Shown one piece after another: positions 10,901-18,677 of a DNA stretch of 64,000 nt (positions within the stretch are counted from its first letter, which is position 1; each line of letters opens with the position of its first letter). This DNA is from Pseudomonas fluorescens (lineage in GTDB: Bacteria > Pseudomonadota > Gammaproteobacteria > Pseudomonadales > Pseudomonadaceae). Below the pieces are notes generated by a model. It did no database searches, was not told where the DNA came from, and was given only the letters and a program-made list of their open reading frames with translations. Where the stretch lies: NCBI RefSeq assembly GCF_902497875.1, contig NZ_CABVHY010000008.1, positions 124,001-188,000 on the forward strand. Reading direction: 5' to 3'. The position numbers and the translations under genes were made by a program.

Positions 10901-12898
10901 GTCGGGTGCCAGCCAATCCAGGATGCTTTTCTGCAGCGAAGGGTTTGCCTGGTCATCCGAAGGCTCGACTAGCGCTGGTCGGAGGGTGTTGCTCACAATC
11001 TCTTCCATCAAGGCGCTGAGCGACGCGAACTCGATCAGTTTTTCAGCGTACAACGGTCTGTACAAAATATGCGGCCCGACCGTAACGTCCTTGGGGCCGA
11101 ACACAAACATGTTGGCAACGACATGCGTCTGGCTCGCCACGTCGGAGTTGAACGCCAAGGGCCTGATCACTATCTCCTGCCCGCTGACACGCCTGGCTTC
11201 GAGTTCAGGTTCCATCGCCGCTGTTACGTATCGATACCCCATATCGGTGAAGCCAGATTGTTTTTTGATCCGGTTCTCGAGTGCGAGCATTGGCAGCTGG
11301 ATTCGCAATTGATCGATAAACAGTTTTTCACGCTCGGCTCTCTGTACCGGATCGTCGAGCAGGCGTTTCTTGATGTCGGCAGGGTAATTTTTGCCGATGT
11401 CCACGGCGCTGATCAGATCCCTCAGCGTGTCAAGGTTTACCCAGGCCGGTGCTGGCGAGCCGTCCTTGAGCCGGAACTCAGAGGCCAGGAAGGGTAATCC
11501 GCCGAGGTTATTCAGCGCGCGACGCGTCAGCGTCTGCGTTTCACTGGTGAACCGCCCCGTTCCCGTTCCGATAATGACCAGCTGGCCATCTTCGTTGCGG
11601 TACTGGATTACCTCGAGCTCGTCCGGATCGATCGTTTGTCCATAGGCAGACATCCCGGCCAACAGAGCGTCCCTGGCGAACTGCTCGGCGGTCTGGATGC
11701 CGTGGCTATAAGACTGCCCTTTTGTCACCTGTTGGAGGGCCGCTAACCGAAACATGCACCGACTGTATGCCTGAGCCTCGGCGGGCTCGGCACGCTGTAG
11801 CCAATCAGGCAGTTGGCTGTCGACTTCGGCATAGAGCATCTGCTCATAAGGGCCTGAGGTCTGCTTGAGCAAGTGGGGCGCCAGATCGGTCAGACGAGCA
11901 TAACGCTGCTCCAGCGCGGCCAGATCCTGCCCTTCGAACGGCCCGAAGAAATTCAAACCCTCCAATTGGTTGTTGAGCAATGCCTGGACCTGGGTCACGA
12001 AAACATCACCGAGTGACTCATAAGGTTGCAGCTCCAGAGTGTGGAGCTCCTGCCTGCGCCCCCAGAGGCTACCCTCGGAATCTGCAAAGGCCTGCAGCGA
12101 ATCGTATGACTCGATAGCGCCGCCCGGTTCAAAGCACAGCACCACCTCACGTCCTGCGACAGTGCGCGTCACCAGTACGTTGTAAGACAGGGTCGCCTTG
12201 TAGGTGCGACCGAATCGGGCTTGATAATCGATGAGAAAAGCCTGTGCGCAGTTCTGCCCAAAATGAGTCAACCGCGATTCTTTCGTGGGGCAATAAAGGA
12301 CTTGCAGAAGCGTGTCGGCCTGTTCCTTGTCAAGAGAAGAGCCACTGCCCGAAGGTCCCATACTGACCAGCAACGCGCTTCTCACCACATCACTGAGCCA
12401 TTGCCAACGGCTGGTGCCCGCTACAGCCGGCTCATTCCAGTAATCGGTCAAAGCCTGCTGCAGCGCTGCAATCATGACCTTGGGTAATCTGCGCAAAAGA
12501 TCTTCGATTTCGCGCATGTCTACTTCGATACGCTGGTTTGTTGCATCGCTCAGGAAATGCTCTCGAGTGAAGTACAACTGCGCTTTGGCGGTAATGCTAT
12601 AAATCATCACCTCAAACAGCGGTGTGGTGGTGTAACCGGCAATCACCGCGACTTCACCTTCGATGGGCGTACCTTGAGGGCCACCGTCGAGAATGATCTG
12701 TTTTTCAGTGACATAGTTCGGTGAGTTGAGGGTCGTTGTGAGGACGTCGATTTGCAGCTCGGGGTATCGATTATTCAGCGCCTCACTGAATTGACTTAGA
12801 GCCGCCGTTATCACGATCGGTCGGTCCTTGAACTCCTGGTAGACCGCCTGCGCCAATGTGTCCTGAGCTTTTTCCGGTATAGCTGAAGCAGCTGTCAT
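7961..12898 (-). CDS. Giant toxin-like protein (DUF6543 / dermonecrotic-toxin-like), paralogue B
   Basis: A 1,645-aa paralogue of the downstream gene, aligned end to end by eye: LAQAVYQEFKDRPIVI at the start, ISAVDIGKNYPADIKKRLLD near residue 500, membrane-prone segments at about 745-805, a lysine/glutamate-rich helical region after about 980, and the C-terminal WTDKSTSSEADFLLEYEIL with WYAHFHCAAKN. The ATG at 12898 follows CAGGATGTTGAA, nearly the same ribosome site as paralogue A. Divergence is spread over the length, so the duplication is old or the copies were acquired separately. A toxin role is inferred from family likeness; no catalytic motif is recognised. No adjacent immunity gene is evident, which argues against a simple antibacterial toxin. 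Confidence 0.7.
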   Translation of the reverse strand: MTAASAIPEKAQDTLAQAVYQEFKDRPIVITAALSQFSEALNNRYPELQIDVLTTTLNSPNYVTEKQIILDGGPQGTPIEGEVAVIAGYTTTPLFEVMIYSITAKAQLYFTREHFLSDATNQRIEVDMREIEDLLRRLPKVMIAALQQALTDYWNEPAVAGTSRWQWLSDVVRSALLVSMGPSGSGSSLDKEQADTLLQVLYCPTKESRLTHFGQNCAQAFLIDYQARFGRTYKATLSYNVLVTRTVAGREVVLCFEPGGAIESYDSLQAFADSEGSLWGRRQELHTLELQPYESLGDVFVTQVQALLNNQLEGLNFFGPFEGQDLAALEQRYARLTDLAPHLLKQTSGPYEQMLYAEVDSQLPDWLQRAEPAEAQAYSRCMFRLAALQQVTKGQSYSHGIQTAEQFARDALLAGMSAYGQTIDPDELEVIQYRNEDGQLVIIGTGTGRFTSETQTLTRRALNNLGGLPFLASEFRLKDGSPAPAWVNLDTLRDLISAVDIGKNYPADIKKRLLDDPVQRAEREKLFIDQLRIQLPMLALENRIKKQSGFTDMGYRYVTAAMEPELEARRVSGQEIVIRPLAFNSDVASQTHVVANMFVFGPKDVTVGPHILYRPLYAEKLIEFASLSALMEEIVSNTLRPALVEPSDDQANPSLQKSILDWLAPDVRKIYDNGGFQEPHPVGIIFGGDLLPSTPARFDVQVLSGDLLAHLYEANAKVLAQLADEQTLSNAEYRWATLIGLGWSVFNGVLNAVLPFVSGPAAAIGWLFVMETSVLQALQSLAEGDSEPTQDLSYNLLINLAVAVLIHRLSIGSAVPIASYEHPSIVRRPGVAEVKTIMKPPIGSAVSKAITDSALNFATPICANSRQLLERFLILFPDGKGPVITAPALPSIVVLDGRWYAKVRPSVAGNGWARVSPAEGKKVVILDNKGDPIQWLELKKNLKNDEWDVAPEFKVRGGGPGMSRYLSDVFADSQLRTRRETNASRVKVLDTRAATVERELIPARDAANMALQKARSKADEINAHIENMKSLTDSALSAAVNKLETLRKELRNADLECKKKTRVYLDGHKTCSQWLEEAVKILKTDKDYNREAIIDNLNNTVLSYGTLEETLHVMSAIWPELGFTEKDVFPLHYQSMSAVTEAPYSGILEARERVIKALPERIKVSEKLESAMAELEKLDRSTRKGLTWQTGYLSKPVKLLRDITDKRPKTTDQIRVTELVSLRGALAGDPAVEPSLAEITSLEGLSTMELGNRSLALLTLNSTEGFTATQRIGLLQEAVSTYNDAEHLAKILLKGDGSTTYVPQKFLKEFLRVLGDFRNIAEKELSDSILEDVQQASGSIDIEQPTQAVPKKPRKRIKRPKERLINTSGGYRVGDAQEITPSEPDETVAVKDSYTGKDIIYYRHEGEDLYRQRIVDEPKEPVVSKPVPGLPRLVKTGQNLLNGVNKLIVEYKRDGYLYREPASLEDRFLAQATKMSDIALDLNSKMQNATGDDRAAAIRVYQGLKQASGQLIKEGKTLRINATKQLPPTAGSLQYLLEQGEVHVGTSSWTDKSTSSEADFLLEYEILDSTSRSGKKIVWYAHFHCAAKNVLALREAHLKMSRLRFKTVKDQLKDAGGDPGAVVYPGTLQSEFAKKYFFVPHPPTP

Positions 12899-12919
12899 TT
12901 CAACATCCTGTTGTCAGTA

Positions 12920-12938
12920 GCAGGCCTGCCTGGCCTGC
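12920..12938 (-). promoter_or_regulatory. Leader hairpin upstream of toxin paralogue B
   Basis: Stem GCAGGCC / GGCCTGC with a 5-nt loop, 22 nt upstream of the ATG. It is the counterpart of the hairpin at 7812-7829. Confidence 0.4.
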
Positions 12939-13144
12939 TTCAACAGGATTTAATGCGATTGCGTTGGTCGTTGTGCGGTAACTAAATATCCCGTCGGCTG
13001 TCACACCCGGTATAGCTGACAAATTTTTCACCTTTATTTGTCGATACTCCTGAATACTATGGCGCTCGATTTTTCGGGCGTTTTTTTGTCGCTGGCGCGT
13101 AGAAATCTCCAGCGGTTGAAACAATTAATCGGCTGGAGCCCTGA

Positions 13145-14899
13145 ATGGCGATGTTTAAACGCAGCAGTACGTCTGCGAAAGGTTTTGATTGGGCGGGCTT
13201 GGGCTGGCTATTTTTGTTCTTCTGGTATTTCTCCGGTATTACCCAACTGCTGATCCTGCTGACCGGCACCTCCGGTTTCTCGGGATTTCGTCAGGCTTTC
13301 CTGATGAGTGCCATATGGCTGGCGCCGATGCTGCTGTTTCCAGCCCGCACCCGTTTGCTGGCGGCGCTGATCGGCGTGGTGTTGTGGGCCTGCTCGATGG
13401 CGAGCCTGGGTTACTTCTTCATCTATCAACAAGAGTTCTCGCAAAGCGTCATCTTCATCATGTTCGAATCGAACATCTCTGAAGCTGGCGAGTACATGAC
13501 CCAATACTTTGCCTGGTGGATCGTCCTCGGGTTCATCGCCCACAGCGCTCTGGCGGTGTTTCTCTGGACCCGCTTGCGCCCGGTATATCTACCCCGCGGC
13601 CAGGCTTTCGGCGCGGCCATGGCGATCCTGATCGCGGTGGTCGGCTACCCGCTGGTCAGGCAGGTCATGAAGAACGACACCCTGGCCGGCGCCATCGAGA
13701 AATTCGAAACCCGGGTTGAACCGGCAGTGCCTTGGCAGATGGTCGTCGCCTATCGCCGCTACACCCAACAACTGGAAAACATGCAAGGCATGCTCGACAA
13801 CGTCAGCAAGATCGCGCCATTGCATAACCTCAAGGACAGCATGGCCAACCAGCCAGCGACCCTGGTGTTGGTGATCGGCGAGTCGACCAACCGCCAGCGC
13901 ATGAGCCTGTACGGTTACCCTCGGGAAACCACTCCGGAGCTGGACAAGCTCAAGGACCAGTTGGCGGTTTTCGATAACGTCATCACCCCGCGCCCTTACA
14001 CCATCGAAGCCTTGCAGCAGGTGCTGACCTTCGCCGACGAAGAAAATCCGGACTTGTACCTCAAGACTCCGTCACTGGTCAGCGTGATGAAGCAGGCAGG
14101 CTACAAGACCTGGTGGATCACCAACCAGCAGACCATGACCAAGCGCAACACCATGCTCACCACCTTCTCCGAGCAGGCCGACGAGCAGGTGTACCTTAAT
14201 AACAACCGCAACCAGAACGCCCGCCAGTACGATGGCGATGTGCTGGAGCCATTCTCCAAGGCATTGGCCGACGACGCACCGCGCAAGCTCATCATCGTGC
14301 ACCTGCTCGGTACGCACATGAGTTACCAGTACCGTTACCCGCCGACCTTCGACACGTTCACCGACCGCAAGGGTGTCCCGGACGGTGTGCGCGACGACCA
14401 GCTACCGACCTACAACAGCTATGACAACGCCGTGCGGTACAACGACTTCGTGGTGTCGAGCCTGATCAAGGATTATGCCAAGACCGATCCGAACGGCTTC
14501 TTGCTGTACCTCTCCGATCACGGAGAAGATGTATTCGACTCCCCTGGCCATAGCACATTGGGGCGCAATGAGGGCAAGCCGACGGCTCCGATGTACACCA
14601 TCCCGTTCATGGCCTGGGCCTCGCCGAAATGGCGTGAAAGCCACGACTGGGATTTCACCGGTGACCTGGCCCGCCCCTACAGCAGCTCGCACTTCATCCA
14701 TACCTGGGCCGACCTGGCCGGTTTGAGCTTTGACGAACTGGACCACAGCAAAAGCCTGGTCCACGACGACTTCAAAGCACGCCCTTTGCTGATCGGCAAC
14801 CCGTATGAGCGTAAGCAGAAGGCCCTGATCGACTTCAGCCTGATGAAACCCAAGCACACGCCGCAAACTCCCGTAGAGGCGGCGGTCGTGCTCAAGTAA
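13145..14899 (+). CDS. cptA: Phosphoethanolamine transferase CptA
   Basis: An inner-membrane enzyme that transfers phosphoethanolamine from phosphatidylethanolamine to the lipopolysaccharide core (family knowledge). The 584 aa match the length and much of the sequence I remember for enterobacterial CptA. About five membrane helices occupy the first 180 residues (LGWLFLFFWYFSGI and on), followed by a periplasmic sulfatase-fold domain. The catalytic Thr lies in VLVIGESTNRQRMSLYGYPR near residue 247; PRPYTIEALQQVLTFA and LSDHGEDVFD are the other hallmarks. The start at 13145 has TGGAGCC upstream. It is a single gene with a terminator after it. Related EptA enzymes modify lipid A, but the sequence is much closer to CptA. 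Confidence 0.9.
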   Translation: MAMFKRSSTSAKGFDWAGLGWLFLFFWYFSGITQLLILLTGTSGFSGFRQAFLMSAIWLAPMLLFPARTRLLAALIGVVLWACSMASLGYFFIYQQEFSQSVIFIMFESNISEAGEYMTQYFAWWIVLGFIAHSALAVFLWTRLRPVYLPRGQAFGAAMAILIAVVGYPLVRQVMKNDTLAGAIEKFETRVEPAVPWQMVVAYRRYTQQLENMQGMLDNVSKIAPLHNLKDSMANQPATLVLVIGESTNRQRMSLYGYPRETTPELDKLKDQLAVFDNVITPRPYTIEALQQVLTFADEENPDLYLKTPSLVSVMKQAGYKTWWITNQQTMTKRNTMLTTFSEQADEQVYLNNNRNQNARQYDGDVLEPFSKALADDAPRKLIIVHLLGTHMSYQYRYPPTFDTFTDRKGVPDGVRDDQLPTYNSYDNAVRYNDFVVSSLIKDYAKTDPNGFLLYLSDHGEDVFDSPGHSTLGRNEGKPTAPMYTIPFMAWASPKWRESHDWDFTGDLARPYSSSHFIHTWADLAGLSFDELDHSKSLVHDDFKARPLLIGNPYERKQKALIDFSLMKPKHTPQTPVEAAVVLK

Positions 14900-14906
14900 T
14901 CCTTTC

Positions 14907-14926
14907 GGGGGCTGATTCCAGCCCCC
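14907..14926 (+). terminator. Rho-independent terminator of cptA
   Basis: Stem GGGGGCT / AGCCCCC with a 6-nt loop, followed by the pyrimidine-rich tract TCTTCTTCTC, 8 nt after the stop codon. Confidence 0.8.
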
Positions 14927-15014
14927 TCTTCTTCTCTGGTATGCCCGCCACGAAAAACTGTTTTGAGCCTGCCTCAGGTGCTCAAAAAGCCTATTTTGAG
15001 TGAAATACCAAAAA

Positions 15015-15031
15015 GAAATAATAATTATTCC
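15015..15031 (+). promoter_or_regulatory. Fur-box-like palindrome upstream of the TonB receptor
   Basis: The sequence GAAATAATAATTATTCC contains the perfect 6-1-6 palindrome AATAAT-A-ATTATT (15017-15029), which resembles the Fur consensus (GATAATGATAATCATTATC). It lies 80 nt before a siderophore receptor, as expected for iron control. Binding is an inference. Confidence 0.55.
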
Positions 15032-15109
15032 TGTTTGGACTAAATCCCCGCCCCCCTTTTCGTCTTTGAGCAAACGGATTTTTTCAATGACGATAAGGAG
15101 ACGGCTGCG

Positions 15110-17356
15110 ATGTTCGCGCCTACCACCCGTTCCATGACCTTGACCCTGAGCCTTTGCAGTGTCGCCCTGAGTGCAGATTTGCTCGCTGAAACCGACGCCA
15201 CCCGCGAGCCGGATACAGCGCCTGCAGCCCTGGAGTTGGGGGCCACCAGCATTACCGCCCAAGCGCTGGGCAGCACCACAGAGAACACTGGGTCCTACAC
15301 CACGGGTGCCATGAGCACCGCGACTCGCCTGAACCTGTCGATCAAGGAAACGCCGCAGTCGGTCTCGGTGATTACCCGGCAACAGATGGACGACTTCAAA
15401 CTCAACACCTTGTCCGAAGTCATGGGCCAGACCACCGGTGTGGTGGTGAAGCATCTGGACTCCGACCGTGTGAGCTACTCGTCCCGTGGCTACTCGATCA
15501 ATAACTTCCAGATCGATGGCATGCTCAACACCTTCAGTCGCATGAAGTCTGACGCCGACACCATCATCTACGACCGCATCGAAGTGGTACGCGGGGCGAC
15601 CGGTCTGACCACCGGCGCCGGCGATCCTTCGGCCACCGTCAACATGGTGCGCAAGCGTCCAACGCGAGAATGGGCGGCGCGAAGCGGCGTCAGTGGCGGC
15701 AGCTATGACGACTATTACAGCTACCTCGATGTCGGCGGCCCGCTGGCCTTCGACGGAAAGTTGCGCGGTCGCAGCGTATTGGCTTATCGAGACAGCAAGT
15801 CGTTTCGCGACAACTACCAACTGCAACGCGAAGTCGGCTACGGGATCCTCGAAGCCGACCTCACCGACAGCACGGTTCTGGCCGTAGGCTATGACTATCA
15901 GGACAAACAGGTCGACGGCACGTCCTGGGGCTCCGTGCCGATCTGGAACTCGTCAGGCGCCAAGGCCAACCTGCCGCGCTCGACCAACATGGCCGCGCAC
16001 TGGAGTTCCTGGCCGCTCAAGGACAAAACCGCTTTCGCCACCCTGGACCAAGGCCTGGCCCATGACTGGCATTTGAAGGCGGCCTATACCCACCGTGAAA
16101 GCGACACTGACGGCAAGGTTTACTACGGCGGCGCGGGCTTTCCTAACGCTGATCGCAGCGGCATGCAGGCCTGGACCAGTCACATGATCGGCCAGCAGAA
16201 AATGGAGGTGTTCGATGTCAACCTCGCAGGCCCCTACCGTTTGTTGGGTCGCGAACATGAATTGATGGTCGGCTACGGCGAGGCCGAACGTCGTGAGACT
16301 TCGCCTTATGTGGTGGAAGGCGTCAATCCGCCCGGCTACACCAGCATCCCTGACTGGAAGCACATGGGCGGCATTCCCAAGTTCCGCGACCACGTGACCG
16401 GCCTCGACGGATCCCGTGACAGCACCCGGCAAAAAGCCGGTTATCTGGCGACACGCCTGAGCCTGACTGATGAACTGCATGCAGTCCTCGGCAGCCGTTA
16501 CGGCAGCTGGAGCGTCGACAGCAACTACTACAGCTACGACAACGACCTGCAAGCGACCTCCGTCGACCACAGCAGTCAGCGCCACAACGATATGTTTACA
16601 CCCTATGCCGGGCTGCTGTACGACATCACCCCGCAGTACACCGTCTATGCCAGCTATACCGACATCTTCAATCCTCAGTCCGAACGTGACAAAAGCAAGA
16701 AATACCTTGAGCCCGTGGTGGGCAGTAACTATGAACTGGGTTTGAAGGGCAGCTTGCTGGAAGAGCGCCTGAACCTGAGCACGGCGGTGTTCTGGAGCAA
16801 GCAGGACAACGTCGCCGAACTGGATGATTCGGTACCGCCCGATCCCGCCACGGGTGAGAGCTTCTATAAGTCTGGAGGCAAGGGCCAAAAGGTTCAGGGG
16901 TTCGAAGTCGAGGTTTCAGGGGAGGTTATGCCTGACTGGAATCTGACCGCCGGGTACACCTATACCCACTCGGTCAATGGTGAAAAACAACGCACCAACA
17001 CCACCAATCCGTTGAACATGCTGCGCCTGTCGACGGTCTATCGCCTGCCCGGCAGTTGGCGCGCCCTGAGCATCGGCGGCTCAGCCAACTGGCAGAGTGA
17101 TATGTATGGTGTGGGTGACCGCCCCGTCGGGCGCGAGGCCAATGGCGACTTTATCACCCAACGCACCAAGGTCAGTCAGGAGGCGTACACCGTGGTCGGC
17201 CTGATGTCCCGTTACGAGTTCGACAAGCACCTGTCGGCTTCGTTGAACGTCAACAACCTGTTCGACGAGAAGTACTACGACAATGTGGCCTTCTATAACG
17301 GCGTCTTCTGGGGCGACCCACGCACAGTGACCTTGAGCCTGGACTGGAAACTGTAG
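15110..17356 (+). CDS. TonB-dependent siderophore receptor (FhuE-like)
   Basis: An outer-membrane 22-strand barrel receptor that imports a ferric siderophore using TonB energy. The 748 aa contain a signal peptide of about 25 residues ending ADLLA, a plug from about residue 75 (LSIKETPQSVSVITRQQMDD), the plug motif YDRIEVVRGATGLTTGAGDP, and a C-terminal barrel ending NVNNLFDEKYYDN and LSLDWKL with the usual terminal aromatic/hydrophobic pattern. There is no N-terminal STN signalling domain, so it is a plain transporter rather than an FpvA-type signal transducer. The siderophore (coprogen/rhodotorulate-like by FhuE likeness, or another hydroxamate) cannot be fixed from sequence. A Fur-box-like palindrome sits upstream. 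Confidence 0.85.
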   Translation: MFAPTTRSMTLTLSLCSVALSADLLAETDATREPDTAPAALELGATSITAQALGSTTENTGSYTTGAMSTATRLNLSIKETPQSVSVITRQQMDDFKLNTLSEVMGQTTGVVVKHLDSDRVSYSSRGYSINNFQIDGMLNTFSRMKSDADTIIYDRIEVVRGATGLTTGAGDPSATVNMVRKRPTREWAARSGVSGGSYDDYYSYLDVGGPLAFDGKLRGRSVLAYRDSKSFRDNYQLQREVGYGILEADLTDSTVLAVGYDYQDKQVDGTSWGSVPIWNSSGAKANLPRSTNMAAHWSSWPLKDKTAFATLDQGLAHDWHLKAAYTHRESDTDGKVYYGGAGFPNADRSGMQAWTSHMIGQQKMEVFDVNLAGPYRLLGREHELMVGYGEAERRETSPYVVEGVNPPGYTSIPDWKHMGGIPKFRDHVTGLDGSRDSTRQKAGYLATRLSLTDELHAVLGSRYGSWSVDSNYYSYDNDLQATSVDHSSQRHNDMFTPYAGLLYDITPQYTVYASYTDIFNPQSERDKSKKYLEPVVGSNYELGLKGSLLEERLNLSTAVFWSKQDNVAELDDSVPPDPATGESFYKSGGKGQKVQGFEVEVSGEVMPDWNLTAGYTYTHSVNGEKQRTNTTNPLNMLRLSTVYRLPGSWRALSIGGSANWQSDMYGVGDRPVGREANGDFITQRTKVSQEAYTVVGLMSRYEFDKHLSASLNVNNLFDEKYYDNVAFYNGVFWGDPRTVTLSLDWKL

Positions 17357-17379
17357 GAGCAGCCGGGCGGCGCTCCTAC
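17353..17379 (+). terminator. Hairpin overlapping the receptor stop codon
   Basis: Stem GTAGGAGC / GCTCCTAC around an 11-nt loop; the TAG stop codon at 17354-17356 is inside the left arm. It has no T tract, so it may be a REP-like element acting as transcript end. Confidence 0.45.
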
Positions 17380-17428
17380 CAGGACGCGGCGCCCGCCAGC
17401 ACCACCAGCTCATACACGCCTGGTCTTC

Positions 17429-17920
17429 TTACAAGGCTTTGGTCCAGAACAGCATGCGGCCGTGGGCCGGGTCGAACATCCCAGGGGCAAAACCGAATTT
17501 AGCGTAGGACCCCTGAGCCACCTCATTGCCTTCGAGGACTTCCAGGGTGATTTTGCAGCAGCCACGTTGACGAGCAATATCCTCGACCTTTCGCAGCATT
17601 TTCTGACTCAAGCCAAGGCCGCGGTACTTCTTCATCACCGCCACGTCATGCACATTGACCAACGGACGGCAGGCGAAAGTCGAGAACCCTTCGAAACAGT
17701 TCACCAGCCCGGCCGGCTCGCCACCGACGAAGGCCAGCACACTGAAGGCATGGGGACGCTTGGCCAGCTCGCGGGGCAGATTGTTCAACACGTCGGCAGA
17801 TAAGGATTCACCACCGCCCATGGGATCTTCGGCGTAGTGGTTCAGGAGCAGACCGATCGCCTCGGCATGCACTGGGTTGGTATAGCTGGCTTGTAGTACC
17901 AGAATTTCAGCGGATTCCAT
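17429..17920 (-). CDS. GNAT-family N-acetyltransferase
   Basis: A 163-aa cytoplasmic acetyltransferase. The acetyl-CoA loop is seen in VMKKYRGLGLSQKMLRKVED (RGLGLS corresponds to the Q/RxxGxG/A motif), and the C-terminal GNEVAQGSYAKFGFAPG is typical of the fold. The substrate is unknown. Two ATGs are available: at 17926, GAGG abuts the codon directly, whereas the ATG at 17920 has GAGG at a proper 6-nt spacing, so the shorter form is preferred. It sits alone, convergent with the TonB receptor. Confidence 0.82.
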   Translation of the reverse strand: MESAEILVLQASYTNPVHAEAIGLLLNHYAEDPMGGGESLSADVLNNLPRELAKRPHAFSVLAFVGGEPAGLVNCFEGFSTFACRPLVNVHDVAVMKKYRGLGLSQKMLRKVEDIARQRGCCKITLEVLEGNEVAQGSYAKFGFAPGMFDPAHGRMLFWTKAL

Positions 17921-18049
17921 TTCCATCCTCGATCGCAGAGTGATTTCCCTTTCCCGGTACGTCTCCAGACGGCTGAAAAGGCCAATGGACCTTATCGCGG
18001 CCGGACCCGTTCCGACAATACCCGTATGAAGTTGCCGTAGTCTTTAGAG

Positions 18050-18658
18050 TTATTCCGTCAGAGTCTTGGTTGATGTCCTACATCCCCAGATCTGCTCTTC
18101 GGTCCAGCCCAGCTCGGCAAAATCTTCGGCGCGCAACGCCGCTTCACCGGCGCAGAAGAACTCGTCCAGTTGCGGCGCACTGACCGACGTGCCGCTGAGC
18201 ATGGCATGGACCTGACCACGGTGATGCAACTGGTGTTCGAACAAATGCGAGAGCATTCGCAGCCGGCTGTCGTGCTGCGGATGATCGCGGGCGATGGTCA
18301 CCAGACGGCTCAGGTCCGCGTCCTGCAGTTGCTCGCAGTAGGCGATCAAACGCCGGTCCACCAGGGTTTGTTCGCGCTTGAGGTCGGCGCTGGTATCGAA
18401 GGGTTCGTCTTGCGTGAAAAACACATAGCAGTCGGGGTGCGGCGATTGACCACGCAGCTCTCGCTCCAGGGCATCCACATAAAACCAGTCGCAGGTCAGG
18501 ATGTGATTGAGGGTGGCCTTGATGCTCGGAAAGAAGCTGACACGCTGCGCCACGAACTCAGCCTGGCTCAACTGTCCGCAGGCCTTGGCCAAGCGGTGAT
18601 TGGCCCAGGCATTCTGGTAGGCCATAGTCAGCAAATGGTGGGACAGAGGTTGGTCCAC
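18050..18658 (-). CDS. DinB/YfiT-family metal-binding protein
   Basis: A 202-aa four-helix-bundle protein of the DinB family, whose members usually bind a metal through three histidines and often act as thiol-dependent transferases. The typical opening MAYQNAWANHRLAKACGQLS is near residue 12. Histidines in ATLNHILTCDWFYVDALERE and in LFEHQLHHRGQVHAMLSG are the likely metal ligands. The start is a GTG at 18658 because AAAGGAGG lies 7 nt upstream; no ATG gives a comparable ribosome site. It lies 19 nt downstream of zapE on the same strand, so it is probably co-transcribed. Its substrate is not predictable. Confidence 0.8.
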   Translation of the reverse strand: MDQPLSHHLLTMAYQNAWANHRLAKACGQLSQAEFVAQRVSFFPSIKATLNHILTCDWFYVDALERELRGQSPHPDCYVFFTQDEPFDTSADLKREQTLVDRRLIAYCEQLQDADLSRLVTIARDHPQHDSRLRMLSHLFEHQLHHRGQVHAMLSGTSVSAPQLDEFFCAGEAALRAEDFAELGWTEEQIWGCRTSTKTLTE

Positions 18659-18677
18659 GGTGAGACCTCCTTTGGTT

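Noticed and set aside
14402..15826. A 474-aa open frame on the minus strand opposite cptA and the TonB receptor
   Set aside because: It overlaps two well-supported genes and their terminator, has a low-complexity His/Val/Gly composition typical of antisense frames in GC-rich DNA, and has no family likeness.
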